The notes beneath the pieces are model-generated. The model was not told the origin of the DNA and ran no database searches. It worked only from the letters and a program-made list of their open reading frames with translations. From positions 16,750,256 through 16,814,255 of the forward strand of contig CM028905.1 of assembly GCA_016801885.1 (NCBI GenBank): a stretch of 64,000 bases of DNA, in the 5' to 3' direction. The stretch comes from Toxotes chatareus. Taxonomy: Eukaryota; Chordata; Actinopteri; Toxotidae. Numbering within the stretch: position 1 is the first letter of the stretch; each line of letters starts with the position of its first letter. Shown in pieces: positions 1 to 8,484 of the stretch. The position numbers and the translations under genes are program-made.

Positions 1-2
1 GG

Positions 3-71
3 ACTTTAAAAGGGGAATTTGTTTATAACGGGAATGTGGTGGAAAAACACTTTCCACCTGATGAGAAGTGA
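3..71 (+). CDS. Possible C-terminal end of a plus-strand viral gene, partial
   Basis: Frame 3 from the window edge is open for 22 codons, ends in TGA at 69-71, and is followed at once by AATAAA at about 73. Stop codon and polyadenylation signal that close together are usual in compact DNA viruses. Polintons often have genes converging from the two sides, so this could be the end of the polymerase or another gene of the element. The stretch is far too short to identify. Confidence 0.25.
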   Translation, partial: TLKGEFVYNGNVVEKHFPPDEK

Positions 72-480
72 AATAAAATTCCCTAGACAATCCTTGTCTT
101 TTGAGGTTTTATTACAAAATAAAATCTTCAGAACACCCTCAAGCACGTAAAGAACAGTTTCGTCCAAGACATCTCAAAACCGATGACTTGCCCGATCTTT
201 GGGAGGGAGCTGAAGAATGCAAGAAGAAAAAAAAAGAAGAAGAAAATCGTTAACCTATCTCCTCGATGGATTACACCTGAAGAGCGGAAGAAACCTATAA
301 AAAAAAAAAAAAACAAAAAGACTGAAAAAACCTTCTGGATGGATCGACTTTTCCCCATAAATGTAACAAATGACTCATACTCTGTCCTTTTCTCAATAAA
401 ATCTTTATTCACCAACGTGTCTACGGTACATTTTTTAGCATGCATTTTACAAGGATAAATGGCGGGAGAAATAAACAGGA
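70..480. promoter_or_regulatory. Convergent 3' ends: polyadenylation signals on both strands
   Basis: Plus-strand AATAAA occurs near 73, 117 and 395. A minus-strand AATAAA (TTTATT on plus) sits at 404-409, just downstream of the minus-strand protease stop at 481. The pair at 395-409 therefore faces both ways. Between the signals lie long A runs (about 221-245 and 299-320). The two ORFs read through here (lysine-rich on plus, phenylalanine-rich on minus) come from these runs and are not believed. Transcripts of the capsid module most likely end here. Confidence 0.5.
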
Positions 481-1025
481 TCATCTGTAGCAATCTTTAA
501 ACATTTGTAAAGAACAAGTCAGGTGGGTAAAAGAGTCACACGGTGTAGACTTTCTGATACAGCGCTGGTATTTTTTCACAAAGTCAGTTACAGTCATGTC
601 ATTTTTGGATGCGTCCTGATGGTACAAAGATAGCGTGCGCTGATACGATAATCCGCAGGTGCGTTGGCAGAGATAATAAACACAGTGATGGCCGCAGGCG
701 GTGGACAGTGGGTGTTGAAGCTGTCGATTGTGGTACAATATCTCTGTAGAACGGTCTTCCAAAAACTGCAAGATGGTTGAAGGGTAATGAGCAAAGCTAG
801 GGGGCAAACCATAAGAGTCAAAAAAGGTGGCTACGCCATTTTCTTCCAGAGTCAAAGCCAGCCAGTGCTCTCCAGGCATGTGAGACGGGTGTGTGTTGAC
901 GATAAAGTATGCGGGGGTTCTGAACGATAAAGTCAGCAAGGGGAGCTGATCCGAGGCCCTGCACGCCGCAAAAATACATCCCCCAGAAGATGATGCAAAA
1001 GATTTTCCAGCTGATGGTTATCCAT
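481..1025 (-). pseudogene. Adenain-like cysteine protease (virion maturation protease), one frame break
   Basis: Cysteine protease of the adenovirus/Polinton type, which cleaves capsid precursors during virion maturation. In the ORF ending at 481 the family landmarks are in order: a His-Trp pair after Pro-Gly-Glu, an acidic Phe-Asp-Ser-Tyr-Gly motif about 17 residues on, and a Cys-Gly-His-His-Cys motif carrying the likely nucleophile. A better start than the internal methionine at 939 is the ATG at 1025, just before the capsid gene stop at 1033-1035. That gives 545 bases, which is not a multiple of three, and the N-terminal part continues in another frame up to about 960. So there is one net indel near 940-980. 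Length of about 181 codons fits a Polinton protease. Confidence 0.8.
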
Positions 1026-1032
1026 TTTTTAG

Positions 1033-2338
1033 TTAATAATAATCCACCAGCACCTGTCGTTTTGAGTTGATTTCCAAAATGGAATCGTAACAGGCATACA
1101 CAATCAGAGTGGTAGTGTGAGGCAGGGGAACTCTGAATCTCATCTCCAGTCTTAGATTCCCATTGGAAATGGGGACAAAGCGTCATTGTCTTCTCCCGGG
1201 TTGAGATTGAATACAAACAAAGAGTAACCATCGTTAAATTCTCGACGATCGATGCTCAGAGGTAAATCTTTGAGATGTCTCCCTGTGGCCATGAACATGT
1301 TGTAAAATTCTCTGACCGACATCCCTTCGTTAAATCTTGGTTGGAAAGCTTTGGCAGGGACCTGTTTGCCGTTCTGACAGAGGGCCAGATATTCCACGTC
1401 GTTGTGGATAAAATTGAAGGGCGACATCTCTCTCGCACCTGTGAAGGCTTCGTGGTGTATCATGCCCAAAACCACGTATTTGGGCATAGCCCGAGAAACA
1501 GATTCTCCTGATTACATACCCTGGAATTCTCGGGAATGGAGTAGGTTTTAACATTGATGCGTGACAACGGGTAGAGCGCGTTACCCTTCAGTAAAGCCGC
1601 TGCGTGACCTAAGCGAACGGCCGGGGAAACTGTGACTTTTTTGACAAACAGAGAGGCCCCTAATATTTTCAAACGATAAGTGGAGTTGCGGGGACCCATC
1701 AGGCAGAAAGAGTCGCTGGAGCGGATCAGTTTAATTCTCATATCCACGTTGTTCAAAAGGAGCCTCTCGCAGAAAAAGAGGTCGCCGTGGAGAGGACCCA
1801 TCAGGTGTACTTCTCTAGAATTGGTTGTGTAGGCGGCTCTCTCATTCAGCCCTCTGTTAGGCCCGTTATTGATCACTATAGAGTCCATGGCTCCCGCCGT
1901 ATCTTTGTAAAAAAGACCCGCGCTAAATTGGCTCTTGAGGGTGTCTCCTGAAAAGTTGAGCAGAGTTTCAATGACGGCTCTGTAAGGGTGTGTGGCGCTA
2001 GACTGTGAAATCAGTCGATCCCCCAGAGTCACGTCGCATTGACTGAACATTGTATTCAGAGGATAATTCACAAGGCCCACCGGAGCATCATTCGCTAGAT
2101 TCGTTCCGTCCTCGTTGGTAATTTTCACACGCACGTGTAACAAAGTATCGTTGAGATCCAAATACTTTTCACCATCTCCTGGAATAAAAAACTCAATGGG
2201 GCCCCCGTCGGTGATGGCGGAGAGAGGCGAAATTTCCGTGTACATCTTATCTTCAACAGACAGCTGGGTCATGGGGGCTGAAAATAAATCCAGTTCCGCT
2301 AAAGCACATTCAGGAGATTTATGATGTAAAAGAGCAAT
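1033..2338 (-). pseudogene. Major capsid protein (double jelly-roll, hexon-like), broken by two frameshifts
   Basis: Main shell protein of Polinton/adintovirus particles. The ORF at 1460-2458 carries the typical N-terminal stretch (Leu-His-His...Glu-Leu-Asp-Leu-Phe, then Gly-Pro-Ile-Glu-Phe), and ORF 1152-1487 in another frame carries the middle of the second jelly roll. The tail lies in a third frame and ends at TAA 1033-1035 with a Val-Asp-Tyr-Tyr end. The breaks lie near 1490-1500 and near 1158. The total of about 435 codons fits the family. The usual start would be near 2338, where the codon is now ATT. The methionines at 2458 (overlapping the upstream gene) and 2272 are the remaining candidates. 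The gene sits between the small basic protein and the protease. Confidence 0.85.
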
Positions 2339-2351
2339 TTTTCCTTGGAGT

Positions 2352-2789
2352 TTAAAAGATGTCAGACTTTCTGGTAGACTTCCTTCCCTTACGCTTGCTT
2401 CTACCGAGTGAGTTTGTCTTTGAACCCTCACGTGCTTTTTTACTCGCCTTGAAAACACGTTCTCCGGCGGCCTCTTTTTTCAATCTCCGCGATAACACTA
2501 AAATACCGCCGGACCCCTCTTGCTTCTCGTGACCGTTTAATTTCCCTGTTGCATGGCTGATCACATCCGATGCGATGTGGTTGGCAGCCGATTTAAGATG
2601 AGGTTTAGCGATGGCAAAACCTCTTTTGAGCAGAGGGGACACGAAACGAAATAATTTGGAAAATATAGAACCTATACCGCGACCGTACATGACGGGTGCT
2701 CCGTAAAACCCGGGTAAGGCACCCCCGACTTGACTTTCATAATAGTTGACAAAGCGATGAGGATCTTCTCTCCAGCGTATCTGAGCCAT
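2352..2789 (-). CDS. Small basic virion protein (adenovirus pX/pVI-like candidate)
   Basis: 145 residues, intact. The N-terminal third is Gly/Tyr/Pro-rich and is followed by a hydrophobic-amphipathic segment (about residues 37-65: Ile-Gly-Ser-Ile-Phe-Ser-Lys-Leu-Phe-Arg then a Leu-Leu-Lys-Arg-Gly stretch). The C-terminal third is very rich in Lys, Arg and Ser. Polintons and adintoviruses carry a small gene of this layout directly upstream of the major capsid gene, compared with adenovirus core/cement proteins pX or pVI: the basic tail may bind DNA and the amphipathic helix may act on membranes. Assignment rests on layout and neighbours rather than on diagnostic residues. A TATA-like motif lies 75-83 bases upstream of its start. 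Confidence 0.6.
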   Translation of the reverse strand: MAQIRWREDPHRFVNYYESQVGGALPGFYGAPVMYGRGIGSIFSKLFRFVSPLLKRGFAIAKPHLKSAANHIASDVISHATGKLNGHEKQEGSGGILVLSRRLKKEAAGERVFKASKKAREGSKTNSLGRSKRKGRKSTRKSDIF

Positions 2790-2864
2790 GGCTTTTCTCT
2801 CGAAGCAGACCGTAACCGCTGACCGTCCGTTAGATACTGAACAAGGCCTTACCAGATGTCGTAG

Positions 2865-2872
2865 TTATATAG
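2865..2872 (-). promoter_or_regulatory. TATA-like box upstream of the small virion protein and capsid genes
   Basis: On the minus strand this reads CTATATAA, about 75 bases before the ATG at 2789, in the short gap after the penton gene stop at 2882. Position and sequence fit a promoter for the basic protein and possibly for capsid and protease. Based on motif and spacing only. Confidence 0.35.
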
Positions 2873-2881
2873 AGAAGGTGT

Positions 2882-3661
2882 TCAACGTCGAGAGTTAACC
2901 GGTTTAAAGTGTAGCTTGACGATGGTCTTGCCGTAAACAAATTTCACGTGTTTGTTGCGGTCCGTTTTGATCTCAATGTTGATATTTTTGATGTACTTTT
3001 TTGACACGGGTACATAATGTACGGTATGATATCTGATGCTCACCGTGTCACAGAAATGCCCTTTGACGTTAACCACTCCCAAAAGCGGGGAGTAACTATC
3101 GCCCACCGCTTGATACTGAACAAGGTCCGTGTAAACATACAAGCTATTGAGTCCTGCGTCGAGATCTGCGGGGTAGGTGGCGGGGCGTTCGGGTTCGAGA
3201 CCCCACCATTCCTCCGGTTTTAGGCCTAGCATGTAACCCAAGTCAGTAGGGACGAGGATTTTGTGCCGACCGTCTCCTTTGAAGTGAAAGCATTTGGTCA
3301 CGTTGTTGAAAGAAATGGCGGCGCTGGGGATGTGCTTTTTTAATGGCGGGACTATTTGATCTAGGAGTTCTTTTGGACTGTCATAATATCCTCCCCTACC
3401 AAATACCACCCGCGACTCTAATTTTTCAGACGGGCGACCCTCTTTTGGTTTTGACAATACAAAAAAAGACCTGGCCGGAGATAAGTTATACCAGGTGCGG
3501 GGGTAAACAATTTCACAGAGACCTACGACCCAGTCTCTGCTCAGTTCGATGGGTTTAGCCAGATCCGTTGTGTAGCTGGAACTGGTGTTATTTTTAAACA
3601 TTTCCATGCTAGCGTTGGAAGGCAGGGTAACGTAAAACCCATCTTGGTCCGAAGAGTCCAT
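2882..3661 (-). CDS. Minor capsid protein (penton-like single jelly roll)
   Basis: 259 residues, apparently complete, ATG at 3661. It is the vertex protein of Polinton/adintovirus capsids. The start shows the family's typical Phe-Tyr-Val-Thr-Leu-Pro-Ser-Asn-Ala-Ser motif (residues 9-18), then Tyr-Thr-Thr-Asp-Leu-Ala and a Trp-x-Val-Gly-Leu-x-Glu-Ile-x-Tyr-Pro strand with Thr-Trp-Tyr-Asn. The C-terminus ends in a Leu-His-Phe-Lys-Pro strand, as family members do. It lies between the integrase and the small basic virion protein. It is the least damaged structural gene in the element, with no frame break seen. Confidence 0.85.
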   Translation of the reverse strand: MDSSDQDGFYVTLPSNASMEMFKNNTSSSYTTDLAKPIELSRDWVVGLCEIVYPRTWYNLSPARSFFVLSKPKEGRPSEKLESRVVFGRGGYYDSPKELLDQIVPPLKKHIPSAAISFNNVTKCFHFKGDGRHKILVPTDLGYMLGLKPEEWWGLEPERPATYPADLDAGLNSLYVYTDLVQYQAVGDSYSPLLGVVNVKGHFCDTVSIRYHTVHYVPVSKKYIKNINIEIKTDRNKHVKFVYGKTIVKLHFKPVNSRR

Positions 3662-3713
3662 ACCGAACCAGTGACTAGGGAACGAATAATGAAAGCCTGT
3701 GATACAGGCAGAT

Positions 3714-4793
3714 TTAAATGTCTTTAAGATCCGAGGCTTTGACCCAACTGTTGAATTTCTCAGGCCAATTTTTCCAATGTACTAAAACCTGTTTTACACC
3801 CCTGATGGTACATCGTTTCAAAATTTCTTCCACTTGGTACGTTCTGTCTTTAGTCATTTTTACTTTCTGCAACTCTGCTTCATAAAACGATCCCTGGATA
3901 GGTTCCCCATCGTAATCTTTGAGTCTGTATACGGGAGGAGTGCGAGGTAGACGATCTGACACCGTAAATAATTCATCTGTGAAACTTTGTTCATATTTTT
4001 TATCAAACCTCCCTCGTAGTTTGGATATTCTGACCAGTTCCCCCTTCTTAAACTTCATCTTTGGCGCCTCTCGGTGTCGAGAGGGAAATGTGCCGTACAG
4101 ATTTTGAAACACTTGGGAGATGTTCTCTGAGGTCACCTGCATAGGACTCATTTTAATACTGCTATGGTAGCTGTTGTTGTAGCTGTTGACCAAATGTTGT
4201 AAGACATCGAGGTATCGACGAGTGTTGTTGGCTGTAAAATATCTCCACATTGTAGTTTTTAGCGTACGGTTAAATCTTACAATCACAGAGGCCTTCAGGT
4301 CGCTGGCTGTAGCAAAATGTACTATGCTATGCTTCTTCATCAGCGCCTCAAACTTTTGGTTGAAAAATTCTTTACCCGCATCTGTCTGGAGCTTTTCTGG
4401 TATCTGACTATCTCGGAAAATTGATTCAAAGGCAGACACTACCGCATCAGCCGTCTTTTTCTTTAACGCTTGGACATAGGCCTTTTTGGAAAATACGGTT
4501 AATAAATACTTGTACCCATCGTTATGTTCGGACAGAGCCTGCATGTCACACAGGTCAGCTTGGAATTGCTTTAAAGGCCGGGGGACAAACACTCTGTTTC
4601 TGGGAAAATGTATTCTGACGGGTTTGTGTAGAGTGTAAGCATCTTGCTCTGATAAAAAATCTCTGACATTTTCTGCACTGACTTTCTCTCCTGTTTCATC
4701 TTGCACTGCTTTGCGAAGTCGTTCTACTCCACCAAAGCTGCCTGGATTAGCAGGGTTGTAATAAACTCTTTTCATAACCACAGTCTCCCCCAT
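3714..4793 (-). CDS. Polinton integrase with C-terminal chromodomain, catalytic Glu replaced by Val
   Basis: 359 residues, retroviral-type (rve) integrase that would insert the element into host DNA. The DDE core has Asp80 (in Gln-Ala-Asp-Leu-Cys) and Asp138 (in Gln-Thr-Asp-Ala-Gly). The third acidic residue is expected directly before Arg-Phe-Asn-Arg, but residue 172 is Val (codon GTA at 4278-4280). One base change from GAA would explain it. The C-terminus (about 320-359) is a chromodomain: Tyr-Gln-Val-Glu-Glu-Ile-Leu, then His-Trp-Lys-Asn-Trp and Asn-Ser-Trp. The reading frame is open throughout, so the protein could be made but should lack strand-transfer activity. The start at 4793 is the first in-frame ATG after a non-coding gap. 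Confidence 0.85.
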   Translation of the reverse strand: MGETVVMKRVYYNPANPGSFGGVERLRKAVQDETGEKVSAENVRDFLSEQDAYTLHKPVRIHFPRNRVFVPRPLKQFQADLCDMQALSEHNDGYKYLLTVFSKKAYVQALKKKTADAVVSAFESIFRDSQIPEKLQTDAGKEFFNQKFEALMKKHSIVHFATASDLKASVIVRFNRTLKTTMWRYFTANNTRRYLDVLQHLVNSYNNSYHSSIKMSPMQVTSENISQVFQNLYGTFPSRHREAPKMKFKKGELVRISKLRGRFDKKYEQSFTDELFTVSDRLPRTPPVYRLKDYDGEPIQGSFYEAELQKVKMTKDRTYQVEEILKRCTIRGVKQVLVHWKNWPEKFNSWVKASDLKDI

Positions 4794-4933
4794 ACCTCCC
4801 TTCTTCCCCTTCTAATGCTGAAATGAAGGAGCAATGAGACAAGAGCGCTTTTTGTTGTTTTATTTCACAGCACACATGGTTTAAAAATGAAATACAATGT
4901 TTTAGAGAAATAACAATTTTCACAAAGAAAAAA

Positions 4934-5751
4934 TTAATGATCATTCCAGTATTCAGTGACTGCTCGCAGTTGTCCAATTTTCACCACGTCCTCTCCGACC
5001 AAGTCATCATACATCTGACTGATGCAGTCGTTGATTTTCCTGACCTCTTTCAGTTCGTATAAAAGAGTCTCTACCACGCATCTGACTTTCTCGTCCGCGA
5101 CTCGGATGCTGCGCAGGGTCAGTAGACGCTGGATGGAAGGAATCAATCTGGGAGTACAAAGTCTCCTCATCAGTCCGTAGTAGTTGGCCTGGTAAAACCT
5201 TCTTCGAGTACTTCTAGACAAGGGTGCTGGGTCTGGCTAGGATGGTTGACCAGACAGCCGTAGCAGTTGTCACGGAGGAACTTGTGAACAATCAGGTTGA
5301 GCAGATGGTACAAGCCGGATTTTACAGTCTCGATGAACGTTGATGAGACCCAACCATCGACTTCGTCAGTTGAAGAAGGGGCCGGGGAGTCCTCGCAGTC
5401 CTCCATGTCTGAGGCGGGGGATGAGAATGGTGGCGGTGGCGGTTGTGGTAAGGACGGTTGTGAAGCCGGAACCGAGGCCTCCTCCGTGTCTGAGGCCGGA
5501 GATGGAGGTGGTGAAGCCGGAACTGAGGCCTCCTCCGTGTCTGAGCCAGGTGGTAAGGTCTGTTGGAATTCAAGCAGATCCCTCTGGATCTGCTCATGAT
5601 TGGTTGAGTTCACGAACCCTCCTTTTAAACAGCAGGCCTCGTCGTGTTCCATCTTGTCAGCAAATGTATCTTTTGTCTTTTCCAGGTCTCTTTTATAGCG
5701 TTTGAGGAGGTGTGATGTAGGAGGACGTTGCTGAGAGGCGGGGCTTGGCAA
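4934..5751 (-). pseudogene. Unrecognised Polinton accessory protein with repeats and a Cys/His cluster, split by a frame break
   Basis: Two overlapping minus-strand ORFs (5170-5751, 193 residues; 4934-5221, 95 residues) look like one gene with a one-base break in or near the T run at about 5196-5199. The first half starts basic, then has an acidic Ser/Pro-rich linker with a ten-residue unit (Asp-Thr-Glu-Glu-Ala-Ser-Val-Pro-Ala-Ser) at 71-80 and 88-97 and a proline run. A compact C-x2-C-x3-H-x5-H-x-C cluster follows at 163-178, a possible zinc site. The second half is helical, with conserved-looking Tyr-Tyr-Gly-Leu-Met-Arg-Arg-Leu and Leu-Ile-Pro-Ser. I do not recognise the family. Its position upstream of the integrase suggests a regulatory or replication accessory, which is only inference. 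Confidence 0.55.
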
Positions 5752-5754
5752 AGT

Positions 5755-6616
5755 CTAGAAGGACAAGGATTTTTTCACCAGTAAAGCATCCCTCCAGTTG
5801 CGACAGCTGCAGAAAAGACTAGCGATATTTCCTTCTGCTTGATTCATCATTTCATGCCAAACGTGAAATGGCAGGGCTAATAATGTGCGGAATACACACG
5901 CAGTCTGAATTGAAATACTCCAAGACAAGGAGCTCCTCACTAGCAGGATCCTCAGACGTCCATGCAGGCTGACCCGGAGGAACCATCGACCGCAGGGGAG
6001 TAGTTTTGGACAGCCAAACGGCGCTGAAAATGATCTTTTTCTGTGCAAGCTCCGCATCAGTGGGGAGAGGCTGCAAGCCAACCGACACAGGGGAATCACG
6101 GACAGCAGGCTTCTCGATGCGTCGACGGGCTAGCAAGAGTTTCATCATACTCCAATCGACTGAAGTCAGTGTAGCTATGTTGGACAGAGCACCCAAAGCT
6201 TCATCCTGACCCCGCTGATACATCCACAGCTCCCCTGTTTCGTGCTTTCTGAACACATAACCCCACCATCCACACAGTCCATAGGGCTCTAAAGACCATT
6301 CTTTTTTCAGAGAAGCAGCGGCCGGCATCTGCAGTCGTCGCAGATACATTGTTGTTTTCTTTGGAGCATTCGGTGTTGAAGGCATGTCTTCGTAGATGTT
6401 TACAGGCGTCTCACTAATCATCGCACCGGATACAACTGGCGTCTTTTGCTGAGACCGCCTTACAACGTCTTCTATCACCGTTTCTTCACGGTTCACACCG
6501 TTTGTCTTGCGAGTCGCCTGTCTAGTCTTTCGTCGCAGACCCTCACCATATTGATCTCCCTCTGCCGCAGAGAAAACAGCTCTGCGCTCGCTGTCACACC
6601 TCATTTTTCCCGACAT
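5755..6616 (-). pseudogene. Unrecognised 254-residue ORF of the Polinton, probable C-terminal frame break
   Basis: The ORF 5852-6616 starts at ATG 6616. The first 60 or so residues are basic and polar (Arg/Lys/Gln/Thr), without membrane segments. The middle (about 100-160) has a Trp-rich patch with Gly-Trp-Trp-Gly-Tyr-Val-Phe. An overlapping ORF in another frame (5755-6099) supplies a plausible C-terminus with Cys-Ser-Cys and ends four bases before the next gene's ATG. A break around 5880-5910 would join them. I know no family for it. Being the first minus-strand gene next to the right flank, it may be an early or regulatory gene, but nothing in the sequence proves this. Confidence 0.45.
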
Positions 6617-6665
6617 GATGACTGCTATACTGCCTCGTATGCAACTCTGAAAGTCTGTCGGAACC

Positions 6666-6673
6666 TATATAAG
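6666..6673. promoter_or_regulatory. TATA-like motif near the right end of the Polinton
   Basis: TATATAAG on the plus strand, CTTATATA on the minus strand, 50 bases upstream of the minus-strand ATG at 6616. It is the nearest promoter-like motif for the outermost minus-strand gene. The plus orientation is the better TATA match, so direction is uncertain. Confidence 0.25.
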
Positions 6674-6904
6674 CGCTCTGCAGAAATTGGAGAGGTGTGA
6701 TGTTGTGGGGAGGGGTTTTCCCAGGGAAAGGAGCGTCGGAAGCAAACGGGGGGTAGCAAACGGAGGAAGGAGACATTATTTATCACCTTTGTGACACGCT
6801 CGAATCAACAAATAGAGACGCGCCATAGAGTCTACAACATTGCATATTAACCCTTTGATCTGAAACTTTTTCCATGTGACCACAGCACAAGGAGCAGCTG
6901 CAGC

Positions 6905-6996
6905 CAATGTTCACATCAAGCACACACAAATGTTCACAACAAGCACACCCAAATGTTCACATCAAACACACCCAAATGTTCACATCAAGCACCCTA
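6905..6996. repeat. Tandem repeat, four copies of a 23-bp unit
   Basis: The unit AAATGTTCACATCAAGCACACCC recurs with starts at 6905, 6928, 6951 and 6974 and only a few substitutions. It lies beyond the last recognisable viral ORF and may mark the terminal region of the element or the host flank. Confidence 0.85.
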
Positions 6997-7075
6997 ATTT
7001 ATTTATATTTGTTTATATATGTTTCAATGAATGAAAAAAAAAAAACAATGAAGGGGGTAGGATATATATAAGGAG

Positions 7076-7375
7076 GTTTCAGAAATGAAAAACAATGGGA
7101 GGGTCTAGAAGTGGGATAGAATGGGTGGGATACAGTGGGAGGCCACGGGTCTAGGAAGTGATGTCATTCATAATCACCTTTTTGGCATAAGGGGTGGGGG
7201 GATACAGTGGGAGGGTCTAGGAAGTGATGTCATAGAGGAGGGGTTAGGAAGTGACGTCATCACATGTGACAGACGTGAGGGCCGGGGCTTATGCCACGTG
7301 ATGGGGGGGTTGAGGGGGGTTAGGGTCATAAATCAGGGTCATAAATCACCTTTTTTGGCATGTAGGTGTGTATCT
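7076..7375. repeat. Degenerate tandem repeats with GGAAGTGATGTCAT motif
   Basis: A block of G-rich repeats. GATACAGTGGGAGG occurs near 7130 and 7201, and TAGGAAGTGATGTCAT occurs near 7155, 7219 and, as GTGACGTCATCAC, near 7249-7262, where it contains a perfect TGACGTCA (CRE-type) palindrome. GGGTCATAAATCA is repeated near 7322 and 7336. The 95-codon ORF reading through is an artefact of the repeats. Confidence 0.6.
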
Positions 7376-8477
7376 CTTATTCTCTTGATCAAAGCGTTTC
7401 CTTGGTGACCTTCTGGAATGTGTGACATGAGTTCTGTTCTAGAATGTTCAGTCTGTGACTCTGACGCTGAACTCTTCTTCAGACCTCACTCACACTTCAC
7501 CTTGAACTCAGTGTGTTCAGTTGTGTAGAGAGGATTACCCGTGTTTTAGTTCTCAGGTCTATCATCAAACTCTTACTGGAGTTAAACAAACTAACTAAAA
7601 CTAATGAATAACATTGTCTTCTTTTGTTCAAAGGTGCTGTTTGAAACATCCATCTATAATGGAGCTCTGCAGATCTGCTGGCAGATACAGAGCTACAAGA
7701 CTCAGATAAGAACTTCTATCCTCCCAAGCTCACACTAATACAAAACACCTGCTAAATTATTTGAAGAATTATCTTGACAGGCTCAAAGATGACGTATCTC
7801 CTTCATGTTTTTTTTTTAGATGGCAGTGGTGATGCAGCTCCTAAACCTTCAGCAGAAGAGCCAGATCCCAGCTCAGGTCACTGCTGAAGATATGATCAAT
7901 TTCATTTTGGAGGAGAGCAAATGTTGGCTGAGAGAGTGCTGAGTTACTGAGACTCAAACAGACAGTCCACCACTACACCTTTAACTCTGCTCACACCAAT
8001 CACACCAATCTTGAGGTTGAAGCCTGAATGCTCCTCACGTCCCCAGAGGCCTTAGCTCCTAATTTTCAGTGAGTCACATTTGACACACATTTTTTATTAC
8101 CAGTCGATCCACAGTGGTTTTAATATCTCTGATATGTGCTGAGGGACACTAAGGGGAGGATTGAAATTGCTGACAATGCCACCTGGGGACTTGCAGCCCA
8201 GGAAATACTTAGCATAAATACTTAGTAAAAGTAAAGGGCACACAGGTACATTACTGAGGCAGAGACCTGAGTTGAAAAATATATAAATGTATTTAATAAT
8301 CAGAAAAATAAATAAATAAGTAAAAAAGCAGGGACTGGAACTGCTGGAAAAGAAAGAAAAGGGTTACAAAGAGATGAAAACAAGACTTGCAACTGAATGA
8401 AATTGTTAAAATGTACTGTAAGGCCTTGACATTCATTTAAAAGAAGGACAACATATTTAAGGTTTTAAAATTCAAAT
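7376..8477. other. No confident gene; unassigned sequence
   Basis: No long ORF. One short plus-strand open segment near 7821-7888, following a T-rich tract and AG, reads Asp-Gly-Ser-Gly-Asp-Ala-Ala-Pro and could be a tail exon of a lost gene, but it is too short to identify. From about 8270 on the DNA is AT-rich without recognisable content. Confidence 0.5.
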
Positions 8478-8484
8478 TACAACA

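Larger units (their letters stand above)
1..7100 (-). mobile_element. Polinton/Maverick (adintovirus-like) endogenous element, partial and decayed
   Basis: Seen: a run of compact minus-strand ORFs from about 6616 down to 481, with protease, major capsid, small basic protein, penton-type capsid protein and integrase side by side. Known: this set and order is typical of Polintons and the related adintoviruses, self-synthesising DNA elements with a virus-like capsid module. The DNA polymerase B and packaging ATPase genes expected in a full element (roughly 15-20 kb) are absent, so the element either continues left of base 1 or is deleted. Terminal inverted repeats cannot be paired because only one side is present, so the right boundary (about 6.8-7.1 kb) is a guess. 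Frame breaks in the capsid, protease and both accessory genes, plus a lost catalytic residue in the integrase, mark this as a fossil copy. Confidence 0.85.

Noticed and set aside
183..458. Lysine-rich plus ORF and phenylalanine-rich minus ORF over the same bases
   Set aside because: Both come from long A runs in the intergenic polyadenylation region.
5297..5705. Plus-strand ORFs of 100 and 121 codons opposite the accessory gene
   Set aside because: Shadows of the repeat-rich, proline-coding minus strand. No start context or partner genes on that strand.
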